DNA from: Alphaproteobacteria bacterium
GTDB taxonomy: Bacteria > Pseudomonadota > Alphaproteobacteria > UBA3830
Assembly (NCBI GenBank): GCA_025998735.1
Contig: BNWJ01000039.1
Location: forward strand, 1-11,170
Length of the DNA stretch: 11,170 nt
Direction: 5' to 3'
In this document: one piece after another, positions 1-6,871 of the stretch
Position numbering within the stretch: the first letter of the stretch is position 1
Layout: each line of letters opens with the position of its first letter
Program-made: the position numbers and the translations under genes
The notes under the pieces: model-generated
Seen by the model: the letters and a program-made list of their open reading frames with translations, nothing else
Told to the model about the DNA's origin: nothing
The model's database searches: none

Positions 1-939
1 CTACAGACCTACAACATCGATGCATCCAAAATAGAGGAAGCGATTTCACCAAAAACAAAAGCCATAATGGTGGCGCATACTTTGGGAAATCCATTTGATC
101 TGGAAAAAATTCTGGAAATCTGCGAAAAACATAAGCTTTGGTTGATAGAAGACAGTTGCGATGCGCTTGGAGCAGAATACGATGATAGAAAAACTGGCAC
201 CATAGGTCATGTGGGAACCTTCAGTTTTTACCCGGCTCATCATATAACCATGGGAGAAGGAGGAGCTGTCGTCACCAACGATCCGCTGCTCTACAGAATA
301 ATTATGTCGTTGCGAGATTGGGGGCGAGATTGCTGGTGTCCCACCGGAAGAGACAACACATGCAAAAATCGTTTTAATATGCAATTCGGAAATCTCCCGT
401 TTGGCTATGATCATAAATACACGTACTCGCACATTGGATATAATTTAAAAATCACCGATTGGCAGGCGGCAATTGGGCTGGCTCAGCTGCGAAAAGCAGA
501 AGGCTTTATAGCACAAAGGCGTAAAAATTTTGAACTTTTAAAAGAAAGTCTCGTGGATTTTGAAGAATATCTAGTACTTCCGCGATATGATGAAAGATCA
601 AATCCCTCTTGGTTTGGTTTTGCCATTTCCGTAAAGCCAAATCAAAATTTTGGAAAATTGGAGCTGGTGAAATATCTGGAAGAGCATGGAATAGGGACTC
701 GTCAGTTGTTTGCCGGGAATATATTGCGCCATCCCATGTTTGTCGATGGAGCGATTTTACTCAAAATTGGAAACTCTGTACAGATATGCTCTGGCGAACT
801 GTCTGAAAAAGAATATGCTCTACTTCCAAACACCGATTACATAATGAATAACACATTCTGGGTTGGATGCTACCATGGCTTATACGAAAAAGACCTGGAG
901 AAAATTGCCGACACGATTCGTGGATTTTTTGAAAAATGA
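1..939 (+). CDS. rfbH: CDP-4-keto-6-deoxy-D-glucose 3-dehydrase (RfbH/DdhC/E1), 5'-truncated by window edge
   Basis: This PMP-dependent, iron-sulfur enzyme of the DegT/DnrJ/EryC1 aminotransferase fold removes the 3-hydroxyl of CDP-4-keto-6-deoxyglucose, the committed step to 3,6-dideoxyhexoses in LPS. The frame is open from base 1, giving 312 residues; relatives are about 435, so roughly the first 125 are outside the window. Two hallmarks are visible. The usual PLP lysine is replaced by histidine (SFYPAHHIT, about 220-246), as in all E1 enzymes, so it dehydrates rather than transaminates. The [2Fe-2S] ligand pattern C-x57-C-x-C-x7-C is exact, from the Cys of EDSCDALG to the last Cys of CWCPTGRDNTC. 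All key residues are intact, so it should be active. Its stop overlaps the next start (ATGA), so the two are co-translated. The CDP-glucose genes rfbF and rfbG would be expected upstream, but this is inferred. Confidence 0.95.
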   Translation, partial: LQTYNIDASKIEEAISPKTKAIMVAHTLGNPFDLEKILEICEKHKLWLIEDSCDALGAEYDDRKTGTIGHVGTFSFYPAHHITMGEGGAVVTNDPLLYRIIMSLRDWGRDCWCPTGRDNTCKNRFNMQFGNLPFGYDHKYTYSHIGYNLKITDWQAAIGLAQLRKAEGFIAQRRKNFELLKESLVDFEEYLVLPRYDERSNPSWFGFAISVKPNQNFGKLELVKYLEEHGIGTRQLFAGNILRHPMFVDGAILLKIGNSVQICSGELSEKEYALLPNTDYIMNNTFWVGCYHGLYEKDLEKIADTIRGFFEK

Positions 940-1820
940 AAACGATTCTACTGACGGGCGCAACAGGGTTCATTGGCAGGAATATTGCGGAGTCGTATTT
1001 ATCTGACAAATATGAGATTTATGCGCCATCTAGAGCTGAATTGGACATCGCGGACACCGAAAGCGTCAACGACTTTTTTGCCAGAAAAGCCTTTGATGCC
1101 GTAATTCATTGCGCAACGAAGCCTGGTCATCGAAACGCGAAGGATCATTCAAATTTGTTTTATACAAACACTCGAATGTTTTTCAATTTGGAGCGACATA
1201 AGAATAAATACGGCAAATTCATCAATTGTGGCAGTGGAGCTGTGTATGATATCAACACAAATATTTCCAATGCTTCGGAAGAGGATCTTTTCAAAAATTT
1301 GGGAAAAGACGATCATAGTTTTTGCAAGTACGTTGTATCCAAACACATACAAAACATTCCAAATTTCGTGGACTTAAATATTTTTGGAATTTTTGGAAAG
1401 TACGAGGACTACGAGATTCGTTTTATATCAAATGCCATTTGCAAGACTTTGTTCGGTTTGCCGATTACATTACGCCAAAATCGACGTTTCAGCTACCTGT
1501 ATATCGATGATTTATACCACATTTTAGAATTTTTCATCGAAAATAATGTCAAACACAGATCCTACAACGTTGTTCCAGATGCGGCAGTGACTTTGTACGA
1601 TCTTGCTGTTTTGGTAAGAGACATAAGTGGCAAAGATGTGCCAATAAGCGTTGCTCGCGAAGGATTTGGATTGGATTATTATGGGAGCAACTCTCGATTG
1701 CAAACAGAGTTTAGTGCTTTACATTTTATCGACATTGACTCAGCAATCAAACAACTGTATACTTCCTATAGAAAAATTAAGAATAGTTTAATAAGTGACA
1801 GTTTTCTTTTGGATAAATAA
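936..1820 (+). CDS. SDR-family NAD(P)-dependent epimerase/reductase for a nucleotide sugar
   Basis: This is a 294-residue extended short-chain dehydrogenase/reductase. The N-terminus carries the Rossmann nucleotide-binding motif GxxGxxG (G8, G11, G14 in TGATGFIG). An RAELDIAD segment (33-40) resembles that of RmlD and GDP-fucose synthase-like reductases. The catalytic Tyr-x3-Lys is Y132/K136 (KYVVSK), and S100 in CGSGAVY is the likely third catalytic residue. The start overlaps the rfbH stop by four bases, which fixes it and suggests translational coupling. Following RfbH directly, it most likely reduces the C4 ketone of a CDP-3,6-dideoxy sugar, as abequose or paratose synthases do, or a branched ketosugar, as YerF does. 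Family membership is clear; the exact substrate and stereochemistry are inferred and cannot be read from the sequence. Confidence 0.85.
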   Translation: MKTILLTGATGFIGRNIAESYLSDKYEIYAPSRAELDIADTESVNDFFARKAFDAVIHCATKPGHRNAKDHSNLFYTNTRMFFNLERHKNKYGKFINCGSGAVYDINTNISNASEEDLFKNLGKDDHSFCKYVVSKHIQNIPNFVDLNIFGIFGKYEDYEIRFISNAICKTLFGLPITLRQNRRFSYLYIDDLYHILEFFIENNVKHRSYNVVPDAAVTLYDLAVLVRDISGKDVPISVAREGFGLDYYGSNSRLQTEFSALHFIDIDSAIKQLYTSYRKIKNSLISDSFLLDK

Positions 1821-1832
1821 GAAAGGTTTTTA

Positions 1833-2915
1833 ATGGATAATTGTATATTTGATGGATTGTTTGTGTTTGAAATAGCCAACAATCATTGGGGAAAAGTTGA
1901 GCGTGGTGTTAAAATTATCAATGATTACGCAAAAATTGCAAACAACAATGAGATAAAATGCGCCATAAAATTGCAAATTAGAAACGTCGATGGATTTATC
2001 CACAAAGATTTTCGAGATAGACAAGATATTCGCTACATTAAAAAAACCATAGCCACCAAAATGAGCCTAGAGAATTATGCTGTTCTTGTGGATGCCATTA
2101 GAAAAAACAATTGCTTGGCGATGGCAACTCCATTTGACGAAAAATCTGTAGAGATGTGTGAAAAATTAGAGCTGGATATAATAAAAATTGCAAGTTCCGA
2201 CATTAATGATCGCGTTTTGATCGAGCGCATAGCGAAAACAAAAAAACCAGTTATTGTCTCTACGGGAGGAGCTTCAACCGCGGACATCGATAAATTCGTC
2301 ACATTTTTCACTGAGTGTGGTATTAGCATAGCCATTAATCATTGCGTATCACTATATCCCACCCCAAAAGAGAATCTTGAATTGAATCAAATAGATTTCC
2401 TTAGAAAAAGATACCCAAATTTGGTCATTGGTTTTTCCACGCACGAATATAACGAGAGAGCTGATGAATCCATAATGCTTGCCTATGCGAAGGGAGCTCG
2501 AACATTCGAGCGACATGTGGACATAGATGCCGATGGTATTCGTGTTTCCCCCTACTGTACTTTGCCAGAGGATATGGATTTATGGATCAAAGGCTATAAG
2601 CGAGCGGTCGCCATGTGTGGCGGTGGTTCAGATGAAAGAAGAGACATACCTGCTCCGGAAACGGAATATTTAGATGCTCTGGTGCGAGGCGTTTGTGCCG
2701 CTCGAGATCTGAAGAAAGGACACGTCATCACCGATGCAGATATATATCTTTCCATTCCGCTTCGAAAAGGACAAATCTCCTGTCGTGAATACCTCAGTGG
2801 AGAAAAATTGTTGCAGGATATTTCTATTGATGCTCCAGTTGGCATAACTGATGTGGAAAGCGCATATTCCACCGATAAACAATTGATTGAATTAATACAG
2901 AAGAGAGGACTATGA
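1833..2915 (+). CDS. NeuB-family (N-acetylneuraminate synthase-like) PEP-condensing enzyme with SAF domain
   Basis: A 360-residue protein with the NeuB layout: a TIM barrel (about 10-265) and a C-terminal SAF/antifreeze-like domain (about 285-345). Family residues visible in the barrel are E13/N16/H18 (FEIANNHWG), K46 and Q48 (IKLQ), KIASSD (118-123), STGG (143-146), HCVSLYPTP (170-178), H204 (FSTHEY) and H228 (FERHVDID). These fit metal-dependent condensation of phosphoenolpyruvate with a sugar aldehyde to a 2-keto-3-deoxy acid. Several motifs diverge from true sialic acid synthases: EIANNHWG stands where EIGxNHNG is usual, and IPLRKGQIS replaces the usual arginine-containing SAF loop near RPGNGI. 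The substrate is therefore probably not ManNAc. An AGAAAGG ribosome site (1821-1827) precedes the ATG. No CMP-sugar synthetase (NeuA) or NeuC is visible nearby. The family is confident; the product is unknown. Confidence 0.88.
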   Translation: MDNCIFDGLFVFEIANNHWGKVERGVKIINDYAKIANNNEIKCAIKLQIRNVDGFIHKDFRDRQDIRYIKKTIATKMSLENYAVLVDAIRKNNCLAMATPFDEKSVEMCEKLELDIIKIASSDINDRVLIERIAKTKKPVIVSTGGASTADIDKFVTFFTECGISIAINHCVSLYPTPKENLELNQIDFLRKRYPNLVIGFSTHEYNERADESIMLAYAKGARTFERHVDIDADGIRVSPYCTLPEDMDLWIKGYKRAVAMCGGGSDERRDIPAPETEYLDALVRGVCAARDLKKGHVITDADIYLSIPLRKGQISCREYLSGEKLLQDISIDAPVGITDVESAYSTDKQLIELIQKRGL

Positions 2916-3757
2916 TTATATTAAACAAACGAATTCTCAAGTCTTGTATATTTGGGGTTTTTGCTATTTTGATTAGTGTCGGTGTTTATATAAAGTATTT
3001 TACTTCCCGTTGTATTTTATGTAACTCGCATAGTATTAAACGTTATGGGGCTTATGTTTATCCGTTTGTGCTTGATAGAGCATTTAATAATGATAAAAAC
3101 GTAAAGACAGATATTTTATATTGTCGCAAGTGTGATTTTAGTTTTTTTGAATTACGCCCGGACAATACTGCAATGGCCAAGCTTTATAAAGATTATAGGG
3201 GAGTTGAGTATCAGAAGCTTAGACAGATGTATGAGCCGGAATATACTGAGAAATTTAACTTTGATCTGGGGCATGCAGCCATAAAAGAAAGAAAAGAACA
3301 CGTGGGGAAAATCTTGAATAAGGTATGCGATATTTCAAAAATAAAGAATGTATTGGACTATGGTGGAGATGAAGGACAGTTTATGCCTGATGAATTATCA
3401 GACTGCAATAGATGCGTTTATGAAATTTCAAACATAAATCCACTGCCGGGAATAAAAAAAATTACGAGTTACGATGAGCTTTTAAAGCAGGAATGGGATT
3501 TTATGATGCTTTGTCATGTTCTTGAACACGTTTCTGATCCTGCTGGTTTTTTAAAGAATGAAGTATTGCCACTGCTAAAACGCGGGGGCATCCTTTATAT
3601 CGAAGTTCCAGTTCAACCAGTTTATTGCAGCATGGATGGAGTATGCACGACCGGTTTGCATGAGCACATAAACTTTTTTCTGAAAAAGCCTTCCAGAGAA
3701 TATTTGCAAAAAATCATGAGTTTAAAATACTCCACTCTTCGTCCACAGATGGTGTGA
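2912..3757 (+). CDS. Class I SAM-dependent methyltransferase with zinc-ribbon-like motif and N-terminal membrane segment; C-terminus frameshifted
   Basis: The open frame encodes 281 residues. Residues 9-30 are a strongly hydrophobic segment (FGVFAILISVGVYI), so a membrane anchor is likely. Two CxxC pairs (C34/C37 and C71/C74) form the zinc-ribbon-like motif common in sugar methyltransferases. The SAM site is LDYGGDEGQF (148-157), with HVLEHVSDP (202-210) and LHEHINFF (249-256) typical of the Methyltransf_23 type. The start overlaps the preceding stop (ATGA) and has a strong ribosome site, AGAGAGGA at 2902-2909. After about residue 267 the family-like sequence continues in another frame: KNHEFKILHSSSTDGVISV and on to a TAA at 3781-3783. 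This implies loss of one A in the A-run at 3708-3713. The present frame instead ends with 14 unrelated residues. The intact form would be about 290 residues. The catalytic core is kept, so some activity is possible. The target sugar is unknown. Confidence 0.82.
   Translation: MIILNKRILKSCIFGVFAILISVGVYIKYFTSRCILCNSHSIKRYGAYVYPFVLDRAFNNDKNVKTDILYCRKCDFSFFELRPDNTAMAKLYKDYRGVEYQKLRQMYEPEYTEKFNFDLGHAAIKERKEHVGKILNKVCDISKIKNVLDYGGDEGQFMPDELSDCNRCVYEISNINPLPGIKKITSYDELLKQEWDFMMLCHVLEHVSDPAGFLKNEVLPLLKRGGILYIEVPVQPVYCSMDGVCTTGLHEHINFFLKKPSREYLQKIMSLKYSTLRPQMV
3708..3713 (+). other. Homopolymeric A-run at the methyltransferase frameshift
   Basis: Six consecutive A bases lie where the methyltransferase reading frame breaks. 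With seven A bases, the frame would continue through KNHEFKILHSSS to a stop at 3783, seven bases before the next gene's ATG, matching the tight spacing elsewhere in the operon. This can be a fixed mutation, a slippage (phase-variable) site or a sequencing error; one sequence cannot tell these apart. Confidence 0.6.
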
Positions 3758-3789
3758 TAAGCGTTATGCTTTATAGGAATTAACCAATC

Positions 3790-5661
3790 ATGATCAAACT
3801 ATCGGATTTTGTGGCACAGCGATTAAAGGAGAAATACGGCATTTTGCATGTATTTCTGATAACAGGTGGTGGGGCTATGCACCTGAATAATAGCTTTGGC
3901 CGATATTTTGAGTATACCTGTAATCACAATGAGCAAGCATCTGCCATTGCAGCGGAAGGATATGCAAGGTGCTGTCAGAAACTGGCCGTAGTTAATGTAA
4001 CCACTGGTCCCGGTGGACTCAATTGTTTAAATGGTGTCTTTGGACAATGGACTGATTCCGTTCCAGTTTTGTATATTTCCGGGCAGGTGAAGACTTCCAC
4101 AACGATGCACAGTTGTCCGCATATAAATCTCCGGCAACTGGGAGATCAGGAAGTTGATATCATAAGTATCGTAAAGCCTATCACCAAATATGCTGTCTCC
4201 GTAACTGATCCAAAAGACATACAATATCATCTGGATAGAGCAGTATATGAAGCAACGACCGGAAGAAAAGGCCCCGTATGGCTGGACATTTCGATGAATG
4301 TACAAGGGGCGATGATAGATGAAACCGATTTACTCGAGTTTTATCCCGAACATAGTGCTGTAAAATCTGATGTTGATGTCTCTGACGTTGTTGAGAAATT
4401 AAATGTTGCCATCAGGCCATTGATAGTCTGTGGTCATGGCGTTCGTCTTTCCCAAATGGATGGGAAATTCAGAGCTTTACTGGAGAAAGTGAATATTCCC
4501 GTTGTTACCACTCTCAATGGGTTTGATATCCTCGAGGACGATCATCCGAATTACATAGGGAGAATCGGAACCATAGGGCAGAGAGCGGGAAATTTCGCTC
4601 TGCAAAACGCCGATTGCATATTGTTTTTAGGAACCAGAAATAATATTCGCCAGATAAGTTACAATTGGGAGAATTTCGCGCCCAAAGCATTTAAAATCGT
4701 TGTCGACATAGACGAAGCCGAATTGCAAAAAACAACAATAAAGCCAGATCTTGCCATTTGCGCCGACCTAGCCGATTTCCTGCCCGCATTTAGCGGTCAA
4801 ATCGGCGACTTATCCAGAGAAGAATGGTTGGATTGGTGCAAAAAACGCAAAAAGAAATATTCTCCAGCCAACGTGACGTTGGATTCGTTTACTCATGCTG
4901 AGGCAGTTCAAGCATCGCAAACACATCTCGCATACAATTCAGAAGGTCGCGAAGCCGAAAATGGATCCGGCGTCACGCTTGCAGAAAACGCCCATGTTGC
5001 AAACATTTATCATTTCTTTTGTAAGTTCAGTGACTGTCTAAGAGAAAGCGACATCTGTGTAATGGCGAACGCTTCTCCCACGATTTGCATATATCAGACG
5101 GTTAAGGTCAAGAAGAACCAGAGATTCATCACAAATTCCGGAAACGCATCCATGGGATATGATTTACCGGCGGCCATAGGAGCATGCATTGCTAACGGTA
5201 GAAAAGATGTCATCTGCATCGCTGGCGACGGTTCCATTATGATGAACCTGCAGGAATTGCAGACGATAAAAGACAATAACCTTCCGATAAAGATTTTCGT
5301 ATTGAATAATGGCGGATACGCTTCCATAAAACAAACGCAGAATAATTTTTTCCATGGCGAATATGTCGGAGTTGGAAAAGACAATGGCGTCGGCATGCCT
5401 GATTTCACCAAAATCAGTGAGGCTTTTGGCATAAAATCCGTGAAATTAAGCAATCCAGAAGCCATAGAAGACACAATCAAACAAGTTTTATCTACGGAAG
5501 GATCAGTGCTTTGTGAAGTCGTGATTGATCCTGATTATATTTTCATCCCCAAGTTATCCAGTAGAATTCTTGAGGATGGAACCATGGTCAGCGCCAGTCT
5601 GGAAGATATGTTTCCTTTTCTGGATAGGGAAGAGTTAGCGGAGAATATGATAGAGGAATGA
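3790..5661 (+). CDS. Thiamine-diphosphate-dependent enzyme, acetolactate synthase/YerE-like
   Basis: A 623-residue ThDP enzyme with three domains: pyrimidine-binding (about 1-170), central Rossmann-like (about 200-330) and pyrophosphate-binding (about 425-575). The cofactor-activating glutamate is E48 in HNEQASAIAAEGYAR. The ThDP/Mg motif runs from GDG (479-481) to NN (506-507), followed by GGYASIKQTQ. GPGGLNCLNG and KGPVWLDI are typical of the acetohydroxyacid synthase group. In a cluster with RfbH the closest known parallel is YerE, which decarboxylates pyruvate and adds the two-carbon unit to a CDP-3,6-dideoxy-4-ketosugar in yersiniose synthesis. Housekeeping acetolactate synthase is less likely, given the sugar operon and no small subunit. 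A loosely conserved stretch at about 357-402, between the central and C-terminal domains, makes it longer than usual. A weak ribosome site (AGGA, 3775-3778) lies 11 bases upstream. The ThDP fold is certain; the acceptor sugar is inferred. Confidence 0.88.
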   Translation: MIKLSDFVAQRLKEKYGILHVFLITGGGAMHLNNSFGRYFEYTCNHNEQASAIAAEGYARCCQKLAVVNVTTGPGGLNCLNGVFGQWTDSVPVLYISGQVKTSTTMHSCPHINLRQLGDQEVDIISIVKPITKYAVSVTDPKDIQYHLDRAVYEATTGRKGPVWLDISMNVQGAMIDETDLLEFYPEHSAVKSDVDVSDVVEKLNVAIRPLIVCGHGVRLSQMDGKFRALLEKVNIPVVTTLNGFDILEDDHPNYIGRIGTIGQRAGNFALQNADCILFLGTRNNIRQISYNWENFAPKAFKIVVDIDEAELQKTTIKPDLAICADLADFLPAFSGQIGDLSREEWLDWCKKRKKKYSPANVTLDSFTHAEAVQASQTHLAYNSEGREAENGSGVTLAENAHVANIYHFFCKFSDCLRESDICVMANASPTICIYQTVKVKKNQRFITNSGNASMGYDLPAAIGACIANGRKDVICIAGDGSIMMNLQELQTIKDNNLPIKIFVLNNGGYASIKQTQNNFFHGEYVGVGKDNGVGMPDFTKISEAFGIKSVKLSNPEAIEDTIKQVLSTEGSVLCEVVIDPDYIFIPKLSSRILEDGTMVSASLEDMFPFLDREELAENMIEE

Positions 5662-5664
5662 TGT

Positions 5665-6771
5665 ATGAGTGAGTTTAAAAATGAAATTCAAGAGATAAAG
5701 TCTCGAATATTAAGTAGATACGATTTTTTAAACGACAAACCCAATAAGATTTATATTTTTGGATCTAAAACTATGGGGGGAAAGCTTTTCCATACTCTGA
5801 ATGAATCTGGATACTCTGTTGGTGGTTTTATAGATAATGATAAAAACAGGCAGGGCACATATATTTTAGGTAAAAAAGTCTACGCGCTTGATGAATTGCT
5901 TGATCAAAAGGAAGATGTAGTCGTTGTGGTTGCTACAGCGTTTTTTACAAACGAGATCACACGGCAATTAATTGACAGTGGATTCTTGAAAATAGTGCCA
6001 TTTCATGTTTTGCCACTCTTGGATGAGGATGTTTATGAACAACATATGTGTTTTATTGGAGTGATAGAGCACTATGCTGCAAACACGGAAAAATATCAAA
6101 AATTAATGGATATATTGAAAGATGAACAATCTAAGAAGATTTTATCTGCAATAATACGATTCAGACAACTATTCGATCTCGACTGCTATTATGATATAAA
6201 ATCTGATGATGTATTGATATATTTTGACGAAATGGTTGATTGTGACAACAATACGGTTTTTGTAGATGGTGGAGCATATGACGGATATTCGTCCACTACA
6301 TTCATTAAATTTAGTAAAGGAAATTACAAAAAAATATATTTATTTGAGCCGGACTCGCTAAACTTTGCTAAAGCAAAGGCAAATCTTGCAAAACACAGTG
6401 ATGTTGAATATTGGCAGGCGGGCTTATCCAATCCAAATGAAATTCTTTGTTTTGATGAACGGTGCTCCGAGGGAAGTGTTTTTTGTTCAAGTGGAAAAAA
6501 ACAAGTGCAATGCTGTGCACTTGACGACATTGTAAAAGAAGACAGAGCATTCATAAAACTAGACATTGAAGGAGCTGAGTTAAAAGCACTGCAAGGTGCA
6601 GAGCGACTCATTAGAAATGGTTCAACTCTTGCCATCTGTCTTTATCATAAAGCTGAAGATGTTATAGGAATTCCTGAATATGTTCTATCCATTAATCCAA
6701 ATTATGACATATATCTAAGACATTATTCCTATAACATTTATGATGCTGTGATGTATGCGATTCCTAGATAA
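5665..6771 (+). CDS. FkbM-family methyltransferase with N-terminal Rossmann-like domain
   Basis: A two-domain protein of 368 residues. The N-terminal part (about 27-110) has a nucleotide-binding-like start, KIYIFGSKTMGGK, and GFIDND (54-59), as seen in PglD-type and other small Rossmann domains of polysaccharide enzymes. The C-terminal part (about 195-368) is an FkbM O-methyltransferase: SAM-binding VFVDGGAYDG (198-207), LFEPD (226-230) with the ribose-binding acid, and FIKLDIEGAELKAL (296-309). YLRHYS (350-355) is the usual C-terminal signature. It begins three bases after the ThDP gene's stop, with ribosome site AGAGGA (5652-5657). It probably O-methylates a sugar of the growing polysaccharide; whether free nucleotide sugar or lipid-linked glycan cannot be told. 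The family is clear; the role of the N-terminal domain is not. Confidence 0.87.
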   Translation: MSEFKNEIQEIKSRILSRYDFLNDKPNKIYIFGSKTMGGKLFHTLNESGYSVGGFIDNDKNRQGTYILGKKVYALDELLDQKEDVVVVVATAFFTNEITRQLIDSGFLKIVPFHVLPLLDEDVYEQHMCFIGVIEHYAANTEKYQKLMDILKDEQSKKILSAIIRFRQLFDLDCYYDIKSDDVLIYFDEMVDCDNNTVFVDGGAYDGYSSTTFIKFSKGNYKKIYLFEPDSLNFAKAKANLAKHSDVEYWQAGLSNPNEILCFDERCSEGSVFCSSGKKQVQCCALDDIVKEDRAFIKLDIEGAELKALQGAERLIRNGSTLAICLYHKAEDVIGIPEYVLSINPNYDIYLRHYSYNIYDAVMYAIPR

Positions 6772-6789
6772 ATTTTGCGGTAATCAAAA

Positions 6790-6804
6790 ATGTGCAATTA
6801 TTAG
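6790..6804 (+). pseudogene. Original 5' end of the first GT2 gene, cut off by element insertion
   Basis: ATG-TGC-AAT-TAT followed by an in-frame TAG that uses the first bases of the inserted element. Removing the 69-bp element and one ATT copy gives MCNYYNNLEVF, which aligns position by position with VCNHYSNLEVF of the tandem paralogue starting at 7874. This is therefore most likely the ancestral start codon, now leading only to a four-residue peptide. Confidence 0.75.
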
Positions 6805-6871
6805 ACCTGTTGCAAAAGCCTCTTGGAGTCACTGATTATCAGGACCAAAAATAGGCCTACGCAACAGGTCT
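6803..6871. mobile_element. 69-bp MITE-like element or IS end-remnant
   Basis: The ends are perfect 11-bp inverted repeats, AGACCTGTTGC (6803-6813) and GCAACAGGTCT (6861-6871). Weaker symmetry continues inward (AAAAGCCTCTTGG against the reverse complement of CCAAAAATAGGCCTA). It is flanked by ATT on both sides (6800-6802 and 6872-6874), a 3-bp target duplication. The paralogue downstream has one ATT at the matching place (7884-7886) and no insert, which confirms both the boundaries and the duplication. No transposase fits inside, so it must have been mobilised in trans or be an internal deletion of an IS. The ends vaguely recall IS5-type termini, but I cannot assign the family. Confidence 0.85.

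Noticed and set aside
46..432. Minus-strand open frame antisense to rfbH
   Set aside because: The plus strand shows an exact RfbH cofactor and cluster pattern; the antisense translation is unlike any family.
3708..3714. Programmed -1 ribosomal frameshift in the methyltransferase
   Set aside because: In the zero frame the A-run is read CAA-AAA-ATC, which does not form a proper X-XXY-YYZ slippery heptamer, and no strong downstream structure was seen; a one-base deletion is simpler.
5094..5480. Long minus-strand open frame within the ThDP gene
   Set aside because: It is antisense to the highly conserved GDG...NN region; its codons mirror the real gene and it has no recognisable domain.
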